NCBI GenBank assembly: GCA_947500435.1 | Contig: CANMRV010000006.1 | Coordinates: 288,905 to 352,904 of the forward strand | Reading direction: 5' to 3' | DNA from: an uncultured Flavobacteriaceae bacterium | GTDB lineage: Bacteria; Bacteroidota; Bacteroidia; Flavobacteriales; Flavobacteriaceae | DNA: 64,000 nucleotides | In this document: positions 40,985-51,127 of the stretch, one piece after another | Position numbering within the stretch: the stretch's first letter is position 1 | How the letters are laid out: each line of letters starts with the position of its first letter | Made by a program: the position numbers and the translations under genes | The notes under the pieces: model-generated | What the model was told of the DNA's origin: nothing | Databases searched by the model: none | What the model saw: the letters and a program-made list of their open reading frames with translations, nothing else

Positions 40985-43900
40985 ATGGCAAGAATAAACG
41001 ATAATACACCGCAAAAAAGGTTTGATAAGATTTCCATCGGTTTGGCATCTCCAGAAGCAATTTTGGCTGAGTCAAGAGGTGAGGTTTTGAAACCTGAAAC
41101 TATTAACTACAGAACACACAAGCCGGAACGTGACGGACTTTTCTGTGAGCGTATTTTTGGTCCTGTAAAGGATTATGAATGTGCTTGTGGAAAATACAAG
41201 CGTATCCGTTACCGTGGTATTGTTTGTGACCGTTGTGGTGTGGAGGTGACTGAAAAGAAAGTACGTAGAGATAGGGTAGGACATATCAACTTGGTTGTTC
41301 CTGTTGCTCATATCTGGTATTTCCGTTCGTTGCCAAACAAAATAGGTTACTTGTTGGGTCTTCCTTCTAAGAAATTAGATATGATTATTTACTACGAACG
41401 TTATGTAGTAATTCAACCAGGTATCGCAAAAGGTCCGGAAGGAGAAGAAATCAATAAGATGGATTTCCTTACGGAGGAAGAGTACTTGAACATTATCGAG
41501 GAAATCCCTCAGGAAAATCAGTACTTAGATGACACCGACCCCAATAAGTTTATTGCAAAGATGGGTGCAGAGTGTTTGATTGATCTTTTGGCTAGAATAG
41601 ACCTAAAAGATTTATCATTCAGCTTACGTCACAAGGCAAATACAGAAACTTCTAAGCAACGTAAAACAGAGGCGTTAAAACGTCTTCAAGTAGTTGAGGC
41701 CTTACGTGAATCTCAAGAGAATCGTGAGAACAATCCTGAGTGGATGATTATGAAGGTAATTCCGGTTATTCCGCCAGAATTACGTCCGTTAGTGCCATTG
41801 GATGGTGGTCGTTTTGCGACTTCAGATTTGAATGATCTTTACAGAAGAGTTATTATTCGTAACAACCGTTTGAAAAGATTGGTTGAAATCAAAGCACCAG
41901 AAGTTATTCTTAGAAATGAGAAACGTATGCTTCAGGAAGCTGTTGATTCACTTTTCGATAACACCCGTAAAGCATCTGCGGTTAAAACAGAATCAAACCG
42001 TCCTTTGAAATCACTTTCAGATTCATTGAAAGGTAAGCAAGGTCGTTTCCGTCAGAACTTACTAGGTAAACGTGTAGATTATTCTGCTCGTTCGGTAATT
42101 GTTGTTGGTCCAGAATTGAAATTGTTCGAATGTGGACTTCCTAAAGATATGGCTGCTGAACTATACAAGCCTTTCGTAATCCGTAAGTTGATTGAAAGAG
42201 GTATCGTTAAGACGGTTAAATCTGCGAAGAAAATAATAGACAAGAAAGAGCCTGTAGTATGGGATATTCTTGAAAATGTATTGAAAGGACATCCAGTGTT
42301 ATTAAACCGTGCTCCTACATTGCACCGTTTGGGTATTCAAGCCTTCCAGCCAAAACTTATTGAAGGTAAGGCGATTCGTTTGCACCCATTGGTTTGTACT
42401 GCATTTAATGCGGATTTTGATGGTGACCAGATGGCGGTACACCTTCCATTAGGGCCAGAGGCTATTTTGGAAGCACAACTTTTGATGTTGGCATCACATA
42501 ATATTTTGAACCCTGCAAACGGCTCACCTATTACTGTACCTTCTCAGGATATGGTCTTGGGTCTATATTATATGACTAAAGAAAGAAAGTCGACTCCTGA
42601 AGTGCCTATTAAGGGTGAAGGATTGACATTCTATTCTGCTGAAGAGGTTATCATCGCTCTAAATGAGGGAATGGTAAATCTTAACGCAGGTATAAAAGTT
42701 AGAGCTAAAGATTTTAACGAAGAAGGTGAATTAGTATATAAAGTAATACCAACTACGGTAGGTAGAGTTTTATTTAACACTGAGGTGCCAGAAGCTGCAG
42801 GATACATTAATGATGTATTGAACAAGAAGTCTTTGAGAGATATTATCGGTGGAATATTAGCGGTTACTGATGTGCCAACCACCGCAGCATTCTTAGATAA
42901 GATTAAAACTATGGGATATGAATTCGCTTTCAAGGGTGGATTGTCTTTTAGTTTAGGAGATATTATTATTCCGCAGGAGAAGCATGATATGATTGCTGAT
43001 GCAAACGGACAAGTTGATGGAATTATGGCCAACTATAATATGGGTCTTATTACCAACAACGAACGTTACAATCAGGTAATTGATGTTTGGACATCTACGA
43101 ATGCTATGCTGACTGAATTGGCTATGAAGCGAATTCGTGAAGATCAGCAAGGATTCAACTCGGTGTATATGATGCTTGATTCTGGTGCGAGGGGTTCGAA
43201 AGAGCAGATTCGTCAGCTAACAGGTATGCGTGGATTGATGGCAAAGCCTAAAAAATCTACTGCAGGTGGTGGTGAGATTATCGAAAACCCGATTCTTTCT
43301 AACTTTAAGGAAGGTCTTTCGATTTTGGAATACTTTATATCAACACACGGTGCTCGTAAAGGTTTGGCAGATACCGCTTTAAAAACGGCAGATGCAGGAT
43401 ACTTAACGCGTCGTTTGGTTGATGTTTCTCAAGATGTTATTGTAAATATTACAGATTGTGAGACCCTAAGAGGTGTTGAAGTTTCTGCCTTGAAAAAGAA
43501 CGAAGAGGTTGTAGAATCTCTTGGAGCTCGTATTTTAGGTAGAGTTTCTTTACATGATGTATACAATCCATTGACGGAAGAGCAATTACTTTCGGCTGGT
43601 CAGGAAATAATGGAAGCTGATGCGAAAAGAATTGAAGAATCTCCTGTTGAAAAAGTTGAAGTACGTTCTGCATTAACATGTGAAGCTCCGAAAGGAATTT
43701 GCGCTCAGTGTTATGGTAGAAACCTTTCTACTAATAAAATGGTTCAAAGAGGTGAAGCTGTTGGTGTTGTTGCTGCACAGTCGATTGGAGAACCAGGTAC
43801 GCAACTTACCCTACGTACATTCCACGTGGGTGGCATTGCAGGTAACATTTCTGAAGAAAACAAGTTGGAAGCTAAATTTGCTGGAGTTGCCGAGATAGAA

Positions 43901-45283
43901 GATCTTAGAGTTGTAAATGGTGAAGATGGTGACGGTAAAAAAGCTGAAATCGTTATCTCCAGAACTTCCGAATTAAAAGTAGTTGACCCAAAAACGGGTA
44001 TTACTTTGAGTACAAATAACATTCCTTATGGTTCGCAAATCTTCATCAAGAATGGAGCTAAGGTTGCTAAAGGAGATGTGATTTGTTCTTGGGATCCATA
44101 TAACGGTGTTATTGTTTCTGAATTTCCTGGAAAAATTGCTTATGAAAACATTGATCAGGGGGTAACCTATCAGGTTGAGATTGATGAGCAAACTGGTTTC
44201 CAAGAGAAAGTAATTTCTGAATCAAGAAACAAGAAGTTGATTCCAACACTATTGATTCAAGATAGTAAAGGAGAAACCTTACGTTCATATAACTTACCAG
44301 TTGGTTCACACATTATGGTGGATGATGGTGATAAGATTAAAGAAGGTAAAATCTTGGTTAAGATTCCACGTAAATCGGCTAAAGCGGGTGATATTACAGG
44401 TGGTCTTCCAAGAGTTACTGAATTGTTTGAAGCTCGTAACCCATCTAACCCGGCAGTAGTATCTGAGATTGATGGTGTTGTTTCCTTCGGAAAAATCAAG
44501 AGAGGTAACCGTGAGATTATCATCGAATCGAAGCTTGGCGAAATCAAGAAATACCTAGTGAAACTTTCGAATCAAATCTTAGTTCAAGAGAATGATTACG
44601 TACGTGCGGGTATGCCACTTTCTGATGGTTCAATTACTCCAGAAGATATTCTTTCTATCAAAGGCCCATCTGCTGTACAACAGTACTTGGTGAACGAGGT
44701 ACAAGAGGTATATCGTCTGCAGGGTGTGAAGATTAATGATAAACACTTTGAAGTAGTTGTAAGACAGATGATGCGTAAAGTACGTGTTCAAGATCCGGGT
44801 GATACTATCTTCTTAGAGAATCAATTGATTCATAAAGATGATTTCATTAGAGAAAATGATGAGATTTACGGAAAGAAAGTAGTAGAAGACGCAGGAGAAT
44901 CTGAAAACCTTAAAGCTGGTCAAATTATTACAGCTCGTGAATTGAGAGATGAAAATTCTATCTTGAAGCGTTCTGATAAAAACTTGGTTACGGCTAAGGA
45001 TGCGGTTGCCGCAACGGCAACTCCAATACTTCAGGGTATTACTAGAGCGTCTTTACAGACAAAATCATTTATCTCTGCAGCATCTTTCCAAGAAACTACT
45101 AAGGTATTAAACGAAGCTGCCGTTAGCGGTAAGGTAGATACATTAGAAGGCTTGAAAGAGAATGTAATCGTTGGTCATAAAATACCAGCGGGTACTGGAA
45201 TGCGAGATTATGATTCGATAATTGTTGGTTCGAAAGAAGAATACGACGAAATCATGGCGCGTAAAGAAGCTTTAAAATTCTAA
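40985..45283 (+). CDS. rpoC: DNA-directed RNA polymerase beta' subunit
   Basis: 1432 residues. Zinc ribbon cysteines at about 66, 68, 81 and 84 (CACGKYKRIRYRGIVCDRC), the catalytic magnesium loop NADFDGDQMAVH at about 476-487, the bridge helix region GLADTALKTADAGYLTRRLV, and a second zinc site around CEAPKGICAQCYG. Completes the core enzyme with RpoB. A strong terminator follows. Confidence 0.99.
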   Translation: MARINDNTPQKRFDKISIGLASPEAILAESRGEVLKPETINYRTHKPERDGLFCERIFGPVKDYECACGKYKRIRYRGIVCDRCGVEVTEKKVRRDRVGHINLVVPVAHIWYFRSLPNKIGYLLGLPSKKLDMIIYYERYVVIQPGIAKGPEGEEINKMDFLTEEEYLNIIEEIPQENQYLDDTDPNKFIAKMGAECLIDLLARIDLKDLSFSLRHKANTETSKQRKTEALKRLQVVEALRESQENRENNPEWMIMKVIPVIPPELRPLVPLDGGRFATSDLNDLYRRVIIRNNRLKRLVEIKAPEVILRNEKRMLQEAVDSLFDNTRKASAVKTESNRPLKSLSDSLKGKQGRFRQNLLGKRVDYSARSVIVVGPELKLFECGLPKDMAAELYKPFVIRKLIERGIVKTVKSAKKIIDKKEPVVWDILENVLKGHPVLLNRAPTLHRLGIQAFQPKLIEGKAIRLHPLVCTAFNADFDGDQMAVHLPLGPEAILEAQLLMLASHNILNPANGSPITVPSQDMVLGLYYMTKERKSTPEVPIKGEGLTFYSAEEVIIALNEGMVNLNAGIKVRAKDFNEEGELVYKVIPTTVGRVLFNTEVPEAAGYINDVLNKKSLRDIIGGILAVTDVPTTAAFLDKIKTMGYEFAFKGGLSFSLGDIIIPQEKHDMIADANGQVDGIMANYNMGLITNNERYNQVIDVWTSTNAMLTELAMKRIREDQQGFNSVYMMLDSGARGSKEQIRQLTGMRGLMAKPKKSTAGGGEIIENPILSNFKEGLSILEYFISTHGARKGLADTALKTADAGYLTRRLVDVSQDVIVNITDCETLRGVEVSALKKNEEVVESLGARILGRVSLHDVYNPLTEEQLLSAGQEIMEADAKRIEESPVEKVEVRSALTCEAPKGICAQCYGRNLSTNKMVQRGEAVGVVAAQSIGEPGTQLTLRTFHVGGIAGNISEENKLEAKFAGVAEIEDLRVVNGEDGDGKKAEIVISRTSELKVVDPKTGITLSTNNIPYGSQIFIKNGAKVAKGDVICSWDPYNGVIVSEFPGKIAYENIDQGVTYQVEIDEQTGFQEKVISESRNKKLIPTLLIQDSKGETLRSYNLPVGSHIMVDDGDKIKEGKILVKIPRKSAKAGDITGGLPRVTELFEARNPSNPAVVSEIDGVVSFGKIKRGNREIIIESKLGEIKKYLVKLSNQILVQENDYVRAGMPLSDGSITPEDILSIKGPSAVQQYLVNEVQEVYRLQGVKINDKHFEVVVRQMMRKVRVQDPGDTIFLENQLIHKDDFIRENDEIYGKKVVEDAGESENLKAGQIITARELRDENSILKRSDKNLVTAKDAVAATATPILQGITRASLQTKSFISAASFQETTKVLNEAAVSGKVDTLEGLKENVIVGHKIPAGTGMRDYDSIIVGSKEEYDEIMARKEALKF

Positions 45284-45291
45284 ATTATAAC

Positions 45292-45327
45292 AAACCCTGA
45301 TAAGCAATTATCAGGGTTTATTTTTTA
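45292..45327 (+). terminator. rpoBC terminator with GCAA tetraloop
   Basis: Twelve-base-pair stem AAACCCTGATAA / TTATCAGGGTTT with a GCAA loop, then ATTTTTTA. Very stable. It lies between rpoC and the DUF3467 gene, so that gene is either expressed by readthrough or by a promoter I did not identify. Confidence 0.9.
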
Positions 45328-45333
45328 TATCAT

Positions 45334-45645
45334 ATGGCGGATAAAGACCAAAAACAAAAACAAATCAATATCGAGCTTGATGAAAAAATGGCAGAAGGAA
45401 TTTACTCAAACCTCGCCATTATCAATCACTCAGTTTCTGAATTCGTAGTGGATTTTATAAGTATGATGCCGGGTGCTCCGAAAGCAAAGGTTAAGAGTAG
45501 AATCGTTTTAACACCCCAGCATGCAAAGAAGTTCTTAAAAGCCCTCAATGATAATGTAAGTAGGTTTGAGAAAGCTCACGGAACAATTAAAGATTATGAG
45601 CAACCTCCTATACCAATGAATTTTGGCCCAACAGGGGAAGCATAA
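45334..45645 (+). CDS. DUF3467 family protein
   Basis: 103 residues, acidic start with QINIELDEKMAEGIYSNLAIINHS, then SEFVVDFISMMPGAPKAKVKSRIVLTPQHAKKFL. These match DUF3467, a small protein conserved downstream of rpoC in Bacteroidota and known also elsewhere. Function unknown. The ATG is only seven bases after the U-run of the rpoC terminator. Confidence 0.92.
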   Translation: MADKDQKQKQINIELDEKMAEGIYSNLAIINHSVSEFVVDFISMMPGAPKAKVKSRIVLTPQHAKKFLKALNDNVSRFEKAHGTIKDYEQPPIPMNFGPTGEA

Positions 45646-45651
45646 AAAATT

Positions 45652-45683
45652 AAAAGACCGATTGATAATTCAATCGGTCTTTT
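45652..45683. terminator. Bidirectional terminator between DUF3467 and prfC
   Basis: Fourteen-base-pair stem AAAAGACCGATTGA / TCAATCGGTCTTTT with a TAAT loop; A-run on one side and T-run on the other, so it can serve both convergent genes. Confidence 0.9.
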
Positions 45684-45702
45684 AATTTTCAGTAATTCGT
45701 AA

Positions 45703-47292
45703 TCATTCAAACTCTGAAACAAAATGCAATTTCACAGATGGATATTTCGACTGTGTCATCTGCAACGAAAACTGAGAATCTGCCAAGAATACTAATTGTC
45801 CTCTTTTATCTTTTGCTAAGAACTTTGATTTTACCCTTTGAAACTCTTTAAATTCATTATTTTTTGGGTCATCGGGATCTACCCAACAAGCTTTGTAGAC
45901 AGGGAAGTTCTCATAGGAACATTTTGCGCCATATTCGTGCTCTAAACGATACTGAATTACTTCAAATTGCAATGCGCCAACGGTACCAACTACTTTTCTG
46001 CCGTTTAACTCTAGTGTGAAAAGCTGAGCCACACCTTCGTCCATCAATTGATCAATTCCCTTGTAAAGCTGTTTGGACTTCATAGGATCCGCGTTGTTGA
46101 TATATCTAAAGTGTTCTGGTGAGAAACTTGGGATTCCTTTATAATGCAATTGTTCTCCCTCGGTTAAGGTATCTCCAATCTTAAAATTTCCAGTGTCATG
46201 AAGTCCCACAATATCGCCAGGGTACGAAATATCAACAATCTCCTTCTTCTCAGCAAAAAAAGCATTCGGACTTGAAAATTTTAATTTCTTAGCCTGACGG
46301 ACATGTAAATAGGGTTTGTTTCGTTCAAAAGTTCCTGAAACGATTTTAACAAAGGCGAGTCTATCACGATGTTTTGGATCCATATTCGCATGAATCTTAA
46401 AAACGAATCCGGTTAATTCCTTTTCATTAGCTTCTACCAAACGTTCTTCCGCCATTTTGGGCCTTGGAGCCGGGGCAATTTCAACAAAACAGTCGAGCAG
46501 TTCACGTACCCCAAAATTGTTCAAAGCAGAACCAAAAAACACAGGATGCTGAGTGCCCTCCAAATAGGCTTCCTTATTAAATTCAGGATATACACCACTT
46601 ACCAATTCCAAATCATCTCTGAGCGTTTCCGCAGCAGAACTTCCTATAATGTCCTCTAAACCAGTATTTTCAATGTTGTCAAAAGCTATGGTCTCCTCTA
46701 TGTTCTTTTTACTATCGCCACTAAACAGGTTGATGTTTTTTTCGTAGATATTGTAAATTCCCTTAAAATCATAGCCCATCCCGATAGGAAAACTTAAAGG
46801 TGTTACCGAAAGGCCTAATTTCTGTTCTAAATCATCTAAAAGGTCAAAAGCGTCCTTTCCTTCTCTATCCAATTTGTTGATAAAAACAATTATCGGAATA
46901 TTCCGCATGCGACATACTTCCACTAATTTTTCCGTCTGGGCCTCAACACCTTTGGCAACATCAATGACGACTATTACACTATCTACAGCAGTTAAAGTTC
47001 GAAATGTATCTTCGGCAAAATCTTTGTGCCCTGGAGTATCTAAGATGTTGATTTTCTTGTCTTTATATATGAAAGCTAAAACGGAAGTTGCGACAGAAAT
47101 ACCACGTTGTCGCTCTATTTCCATAAAATCACTTGTCGCCGTTTTCTTGATTTTATTGTTTTTAACAGCACCTGCTTCCTGTATGGCTCCACCAAATAAA
47201 AGTAATTTTTCTGTCAGGGTTGTTTTACCGGCATCTGGGTGAGATATGATACCAAAAGTTCTTCGTTTTGCTATTTCAGTTTGAAAATCCAT
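45703..47292 (-). CDS. prfC: Peptide chain release factor 3
   Basis: RF3 is the GTPase that removes RF1/RF2 after termination. 529 residues. GTPase motifs: SHPDAGKTTLTEKLL, the switch RGISVATSV, DTPGHKDF and NKLDRE. The RF3-specific C-terminal part contains HGxxPxxSPEHFRY-like PSFSPEHFRYI and ALQFEVIQYRLEHEYG. It is more similar to RF3 than to EF-G, given its length and lack of domain IV. Reads towards the rpo block. Confidence 0.97.
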   Translation of the reverse strand: MDFQTEIAKRRTFGIISHPDAGKTTLTEKLLLFGGAIQEAGAVKNNKIKKTATSDFMEIERQRGISVATSVLAFIYKDKKINILDTPGHKDFAEDTFRTLTAVDSVIVVIDVAKGVEAQTEKLVEVCRMRNIPIIVFINKLDREGKDAFDLLDDLEQKLGLSVTPLSFPIGMGYDFKGIYNIYEKNINLFSGDSKKNIEETIAFDNIENTGLEDIIGSSAAETLRDDLELVSGVYPEFNKEAYLEGTQHPVFFGSALNNFGVRELLDCFVEIAPAPRPKMAEERLVEANEKELTGFVFKIHANMDPKHRDRLAFVKIVSGTFERNKPYLHVRQAKKLKFSSPNAFFAEKKEIVDISYPGDIVGLHDTGNFKIGDTLTEGEQLHYKGIPSFSPEHFRYINNADPMKSKQLYKGIDQLMDEGVAQLFTLELNGRKVVGTVGALQFEVIQYRLEHEYGAKCSYENFPVYKACWVDPDDPKNNEFKEFQRVKSKFLAKDKRGQLVFLADSQFSLQMTQSKYPSVKLHFVSEFE

Positions 47293-47703
47293 CCAAAAAA
47301 TTTGTGCAAAAATACATTAAATAATTAGTCCAAATAACTCAAATATGTGCTGTTTATCATGTTGGAAATGAAATTAGTACGGGTTTCAATGCTGATTTTA
47401 CATCAAAAGCTGGTTTTACATTAGGTCGATAATATCGGACGGTTGTCGATATCTAAAAAACTAAATGGTCTTTTTTGGGAATACTATCGTATCTAAATAA
47501 GCGTTAAATATGGGTGTATCTAGCGTTTTAACGAATTATTCTGTCTTTGAAAGACATTTGATACTATATGCTTTCAAAAGAATTTGAAGATTAAGATAAT
47601 AGGTATAACTTGCATTCTTGAGTACGAATTTGTCCCATTTATTCTTACTTTATTAATATTTCCTACAGTTATGGTGATTAGTTGAATTGAAAACTAACAT
47701 CAT
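47293..47703. other. 411-nt intergenic region with a possible protein remnant
   Basis: Separates prfC from the surface-protein island. In the plus frame 47340-47432 a stretch of about 30 codons reads QICAVYHVGNEISTGFNADF and ends TSKAGFTLGR-stop. Its GFNADFTSKAGF pattern recalls the GFxAxxGSxFxA strands near the C-terminus of secreted Bacteroidota proteins, but there is no start codon. The other 270 nt are AT-rich, with GTCGATA twice (47424-47452), and I see no clear promoter. Confidence 0.4.
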
Positions 47704-50700
47704 ATGAAAGATTTTACAATTTTTAAATTGAGTAGGCGAATTGTTTCGATTACTACTTCCGTTCTTCTTTTTTTACTTTTCACAATAACTACCTCTTTTG
47801 ATTATGCTGCTGACAAGGAAGGCTTCAATGCTATTTTTGTGGATAGTGATGGAGATGGTGTGCAGAATGATGATGATATTGATGATGATGGAGATGGAAT
47901 CCTAGACATTATTGAAGGAGATACTGCTGATAGCGATGGCGATGGTATTTTAAACTATTTGGATTTAGATTCAGATAACGATGGAATACCAGATAATGTT
48001 GAGGCTCAATCGGCAGCTAATTTTATAGCACCTTCAAATCAAGATGCTAACGGAAACGGTTTAGATGATAGTTACGAAGCTACAAATGGACTCATACCCA
48101 TAGACACTGAGGGTGATGAAGTACCGGATTATATAGATTTGGATTCTGATGGAGACGGCCTTTTAGATAGTTCAGAGTCAAGTGTGCTTAGTACGGATTT
48201 TGACTGTGATTCAGTACCCAACTTAGATTTTAGTAACGAACCAATCTTGGAATCTGGTGAAAACTTTGAAGAAGGATCTGTCTATAGATTTTCAAATATT
48301 GCAGATGGTTTAGATGCCTTGGTAAGCGTTGCCAAGGTAATGAATGGTACTATTAGTACTCTTGATCAAAATGAGGTCGATTCGGAGTTTTTTAAACCAG
48401 AAATTCAGTTTACGACTACTAATGAAATAAGAAACCCGTTTGTAGATTTGAACATATCTTTAGTGAATACTGGCACTAATACCCCGGCAGTCTTAAGTGA
48501 ACTTATTGCAAATTTTATTGATGTTGATGGAAATAACCAGTATCAAGAATTCAATAGGTTTGATACCCCAGCTAGTTATACTTTTGATGACCCTAAAGAT
48601 ATATTAGTTGAAAACACTGGCGGAGGCCTATTGATTAATGGTGGCACCCAAGAGTATGGAGGAATCTCAAATAATAATCCACAGGTGAATGTTGCTGTAG
48701 AATTTGTGAATATCTCGACATTTACCTTCAGATTTGGTATCAATGCCTCAGGAACAGGTAATTTCACGACTAGTGTTCCAAGACAATCTGGAATTCAATT
48801 TTCTTGCTTAGATAATTTTATCAATCCTCAGACGATAACTTTTAATACCGATATTGATTCGGATGGTGATGGTTACCCAAATAGAGTTGATATAGATGCC
48901 GACAATGATGGTATTCCTGATAACATAGAAGCGCAAACCACCAGTGGTTATGTTGCTCCCTTACTTGCCGATGAAGACCGAGACGGTTTGGATAATGCTT
49001 ATGAAGGATCTGGAAATGCGGGCCTTACCCCAGTAAACACAGATGAGACGGATGAAGTAGATTATCTTGATTTGGATAGTGATAACGATTTAGTGCCTGA
49101 CAATAACGAAGGAAATGACTTCAATTTTGACGGTATTCCCGATCAAACCTTCACAGGTAATGATACAGATGGAGATGGCCTGGATGATGGATATGAAGGA
49201 AGTGATATTAATGATGGATTTGATGCCAATGACGAAATAAATGACCCCGAAGACGATTTGCCTGATACTGATGGCACGGAAGATGTGAACTATCGTGATT
49301 TAGATGATGATGGTGATGGTATGAATACACCGGATGAAGATGTTGATGGCGATGGAGATCCAACCAATGATGATACTGATGGCGATGGCACCCCTGATTA
49401 TTTAGACCCAGACGATGGTCCTGATACTGATGGCGATGGCGTACCAGATTTGACAGACCTCGATGATGACAATGATGGTATATTGGATATGGATGAAGAT
49501 CCTAATTTTGATGGGGATAATAATCCATTGACCGACCCCTTGGATACTGATGGTGATGGTACTCCAAACCATTTGGATATTGATGCCGACAACGATGGTA
49601 TTCCTGACAACGTGGAAGCGCAGACAACTGAAGGCTATATCGCTCCTAACGATGATGATGAGGCTACGTATGCGGCCAATAATGGTTTGAATTCAGCATA
49701 TCCCGATGGATTGACCCCAAATAACCACGATGGGGAAGATACTCCAGATTATATAGATTTGGATAGTGATAACGATTCTGTTCCAGATAATAATGAAGGA
49801 AACGATTTCAACTTCGATGGAATTCCTGATCAAACATTCTTAGGAACGGATGCAGATGGTGATGGTTTAGATGATGGATATGAAGGAAGCAATATCAATG
49901 ACGGCTTTGACATCAATGATGAAATCGATGACCCAGCAAATGATTTACCAGATACTGATGGTACGGAGGATGTGAACTATAGAGACTTGGACGATGATGG
50001 TGATGATTTCAATACTATTGATGAGGATGTTGATGGCGATGGTGACCCAACCAACGATGATACCGATGGTGATGGTACTCCTGACTATTTAGATAACGAC
50101 AATAACCCCGGTATTGATACGGATGGCGATGGAGTTCCTGATTTGGTGGATTTAGATGATGATAATGATGGAATTCGAGATTTAGTAGAAGATCCAAATC
50201 TTGATGGTGATAATGATCCGTTGACAGACCCATTGGACACTGATGGTGATGGGTTTCCTGATCACTTAGACATTGATGCCGATAATGATGGTATTCCCGA
50301 TAACGTAGAAGCACAGACAACGGCCGATTACATTCCGCCAAATGATGACGATGAAGAGACCTATGCGATTAATGAAGGTGTGAATACGGCTTATATTAAA
50401 AGCCTTGACCCGGTAAATACCGATCAGACCGATACCGAAGATTACATTGATTTAGATAGTGATAATGATACGGTTCCAGATAACAATGAAGGTAATGACT
50501 TCAATTTTGATGGTATTCCAGACCAAACTTTCACAGGCAGTGATGCCGATGGTGATGGTCTAGATGATGGTTACGAAGGAAGCGATATTAACGATGGTTT
50601 TGACGTTAATGATGAAATTGATGACCCTGCCAACGATTTACCCGATACCGATGGTACTGAAGATGTAAATTATCGTGATATTGACGATGATGGGGATGAA

Positions 50701-51114
50701 ATCGATACCGTGGATGAGGATATAGACGGCGATGGAGATCCAACTAATGATGACAGTGACTTTGACGGTACACCTGACTATTTAGATCCGACGGATGATA
50801 CACCAGATGAACCTATTGAAGTAAATCAAATGGTGACTCCAAACGGAGACGGTATGAATGACTTTTTATTTATCCGTGGTCTAGATAAAGTACAGAGCAG
50901 CACCCTGCGAATTTTTAATAGATGGGGAATAGCAGTTTACGAAGGCGAAAATTACAATAACCAGAATAATGTTTTTGATGGTAGGTCTAAGGGGCGTTCA
51001 ACTTTCAGTTCTGGAGAGTATTTACCAGCAGGGATATATTTTTATATCTTTGATTACACCACTGTAGATGGAGCAAGTAACACCGATAGCGAGTATCTTT
51101 ATATAAGCAAATAA
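47704..51114 (+). CDS. Large secreted protein with thrombospondin type 3-like repeats and T9SS type B sorting domain
   Basis: 1136 residues. A signal peptide (about 12-36) leads into long arrays of Asp-rich DxDGDGxxD repeats of the thrombospondin type 3/calcium-binding kind. A beta-rich domain (about 160-385) interrupts them. From about 386 on, a module of some 230 residues recurs three times. The end, VTPNGDGMNDFLFIRGL...IFNRWGIAVYEGENYNN...LPAGIYFYIFDYT, is the gliding-motility-associated type B C-terminal domain, which sends proteins through T9SS. It is followed after 13 nt by porP/sprF. Adhesion or calcium-dependent structure is likely. Confidence 0.93.
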   Translation: MKDFTIFKLSRRIVSITTSVLLFLLFTITTSFDYAADKEGFNAIFVDSDGDGVQNDDDIDDDGDGILDIIEGDTADSDGDGILNYLDLDSDNDGIPDNVEAQSAANFIAPSNQDANGNGLDDSYEATNGLIPIDTEGDEVPDYIDLDSDGDGLLDSSESSVLSTDFDCDSVPNLDFSNEPILESGENFEEGSVYRFSNIADGLDALVSVAKVMNGTISTLDQNEVDSEFFKPEIQFTTTNEIRNPFVDLNISLVNTGTNTPAVLSELIANFIDVDGNNQYQEFNRFDTPASYTFDDPKDILVENTGGGLLINGGTQEYGGISNNNPQVNVAVEFVNISTFTFRFGINASGTGNFTTSVPRQSGIQFSCLDNFINPQTITFNTDIDSDGDGYPNRVDIDADNDGIPDNIEAQTTSGYVAPLLADEDRDGLDNAYEGSGNAGLTPVNTDETDEVDYLDLDSDNDLVPDNNEGNDFNFDGIPDQTFTGNDTDGDGLDDGYEGSDINDGFDANDEINDPEDDLPDTDGTEDVNYRDLDDDGDGMNTPDEDVDGDGDPTNDDTDGDGTPDYLDPDDGPDTDGDGVPDLTDLDDDNDGILDMDEDPNFDGDNNPLTDPLDTDGDGTPNHLDIDADNDGIPDNVEAQTTEGYIAPNDDDEATYAANNGLNSAYPDGLTPNNHDGEDTPDYIDLDSDNDSVPDNNEGNDFNFDGIPDQTFLGTDADGDGLDDGYEGSNINDGFDINDEIDDPANDLPDTDGTEDVNYRDLDDDGDDFNTIDEDVDGDGDPTNDDTDGDGTPDYLDNDNNPGIDTDGDGVPDLVDLDDDNDGIRDLVEDPNLDGDNDPLTDPLDTDGDGFPDHLDIDADNDGIPDNVEAQTTADYIPPNDDDEETYAINEGVNTAYIKSLDPVNTDQTDTEDYIDLDSDNDTVPDNNEGNDFNFDGIPDQTFTGSDADGDGLDDGYEGSDINDGFDVNDEIDDPANDLPDTDGTEDVNYRDIDDDGDEIDTVDEDIDGDGDPTNDDSDFDGTPDYLDPTDDTPDEPIEVNQMVTPNGDGMNDFLFIRGLDKVQSSTLRIFNRWGIAVYEGENYNNQNNVFDGRSKGRSTFSSGEYLPAGIYFYIFDYTTVDGASNTDSEYLYISK
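48859..50790 (+). repeat. Three tandem copies of a module of about 690 bp
   Basis: Within the secreted protein gene, landmarks recur with steps of 687 and 693 nt: (GAC/GAT)AA(T/C)GATGGTATTCC begins at 48901, 49588 and 50281. Each module encodes DNDGIPDN(I/V)EAQTT, then NNEGNDFNFDGIPDQTF, DGYEGS and NDGF, and DGTEDVNYRD. Copies differ at many third positions, so the duplication is not recent. Confidence 0.9.
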
Positions 51115-51127
51115 CGCAAACACTACC

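Noticed and set aside
50015..50341. Minus-strand frame of 108 codons rich in His and Tyr
   Set aside because: Shadow of the Asp-rich repeats on the other strand (GAT read as ATC/CAT); no independent support.
47704..51114. CRISPR-like array in the repetitive DNA
   Set aside because: Repeats are coding, in frame, of variable spacing and degenerate; no spacer pattern. No CRISPR array or cas gene was seen in the window.
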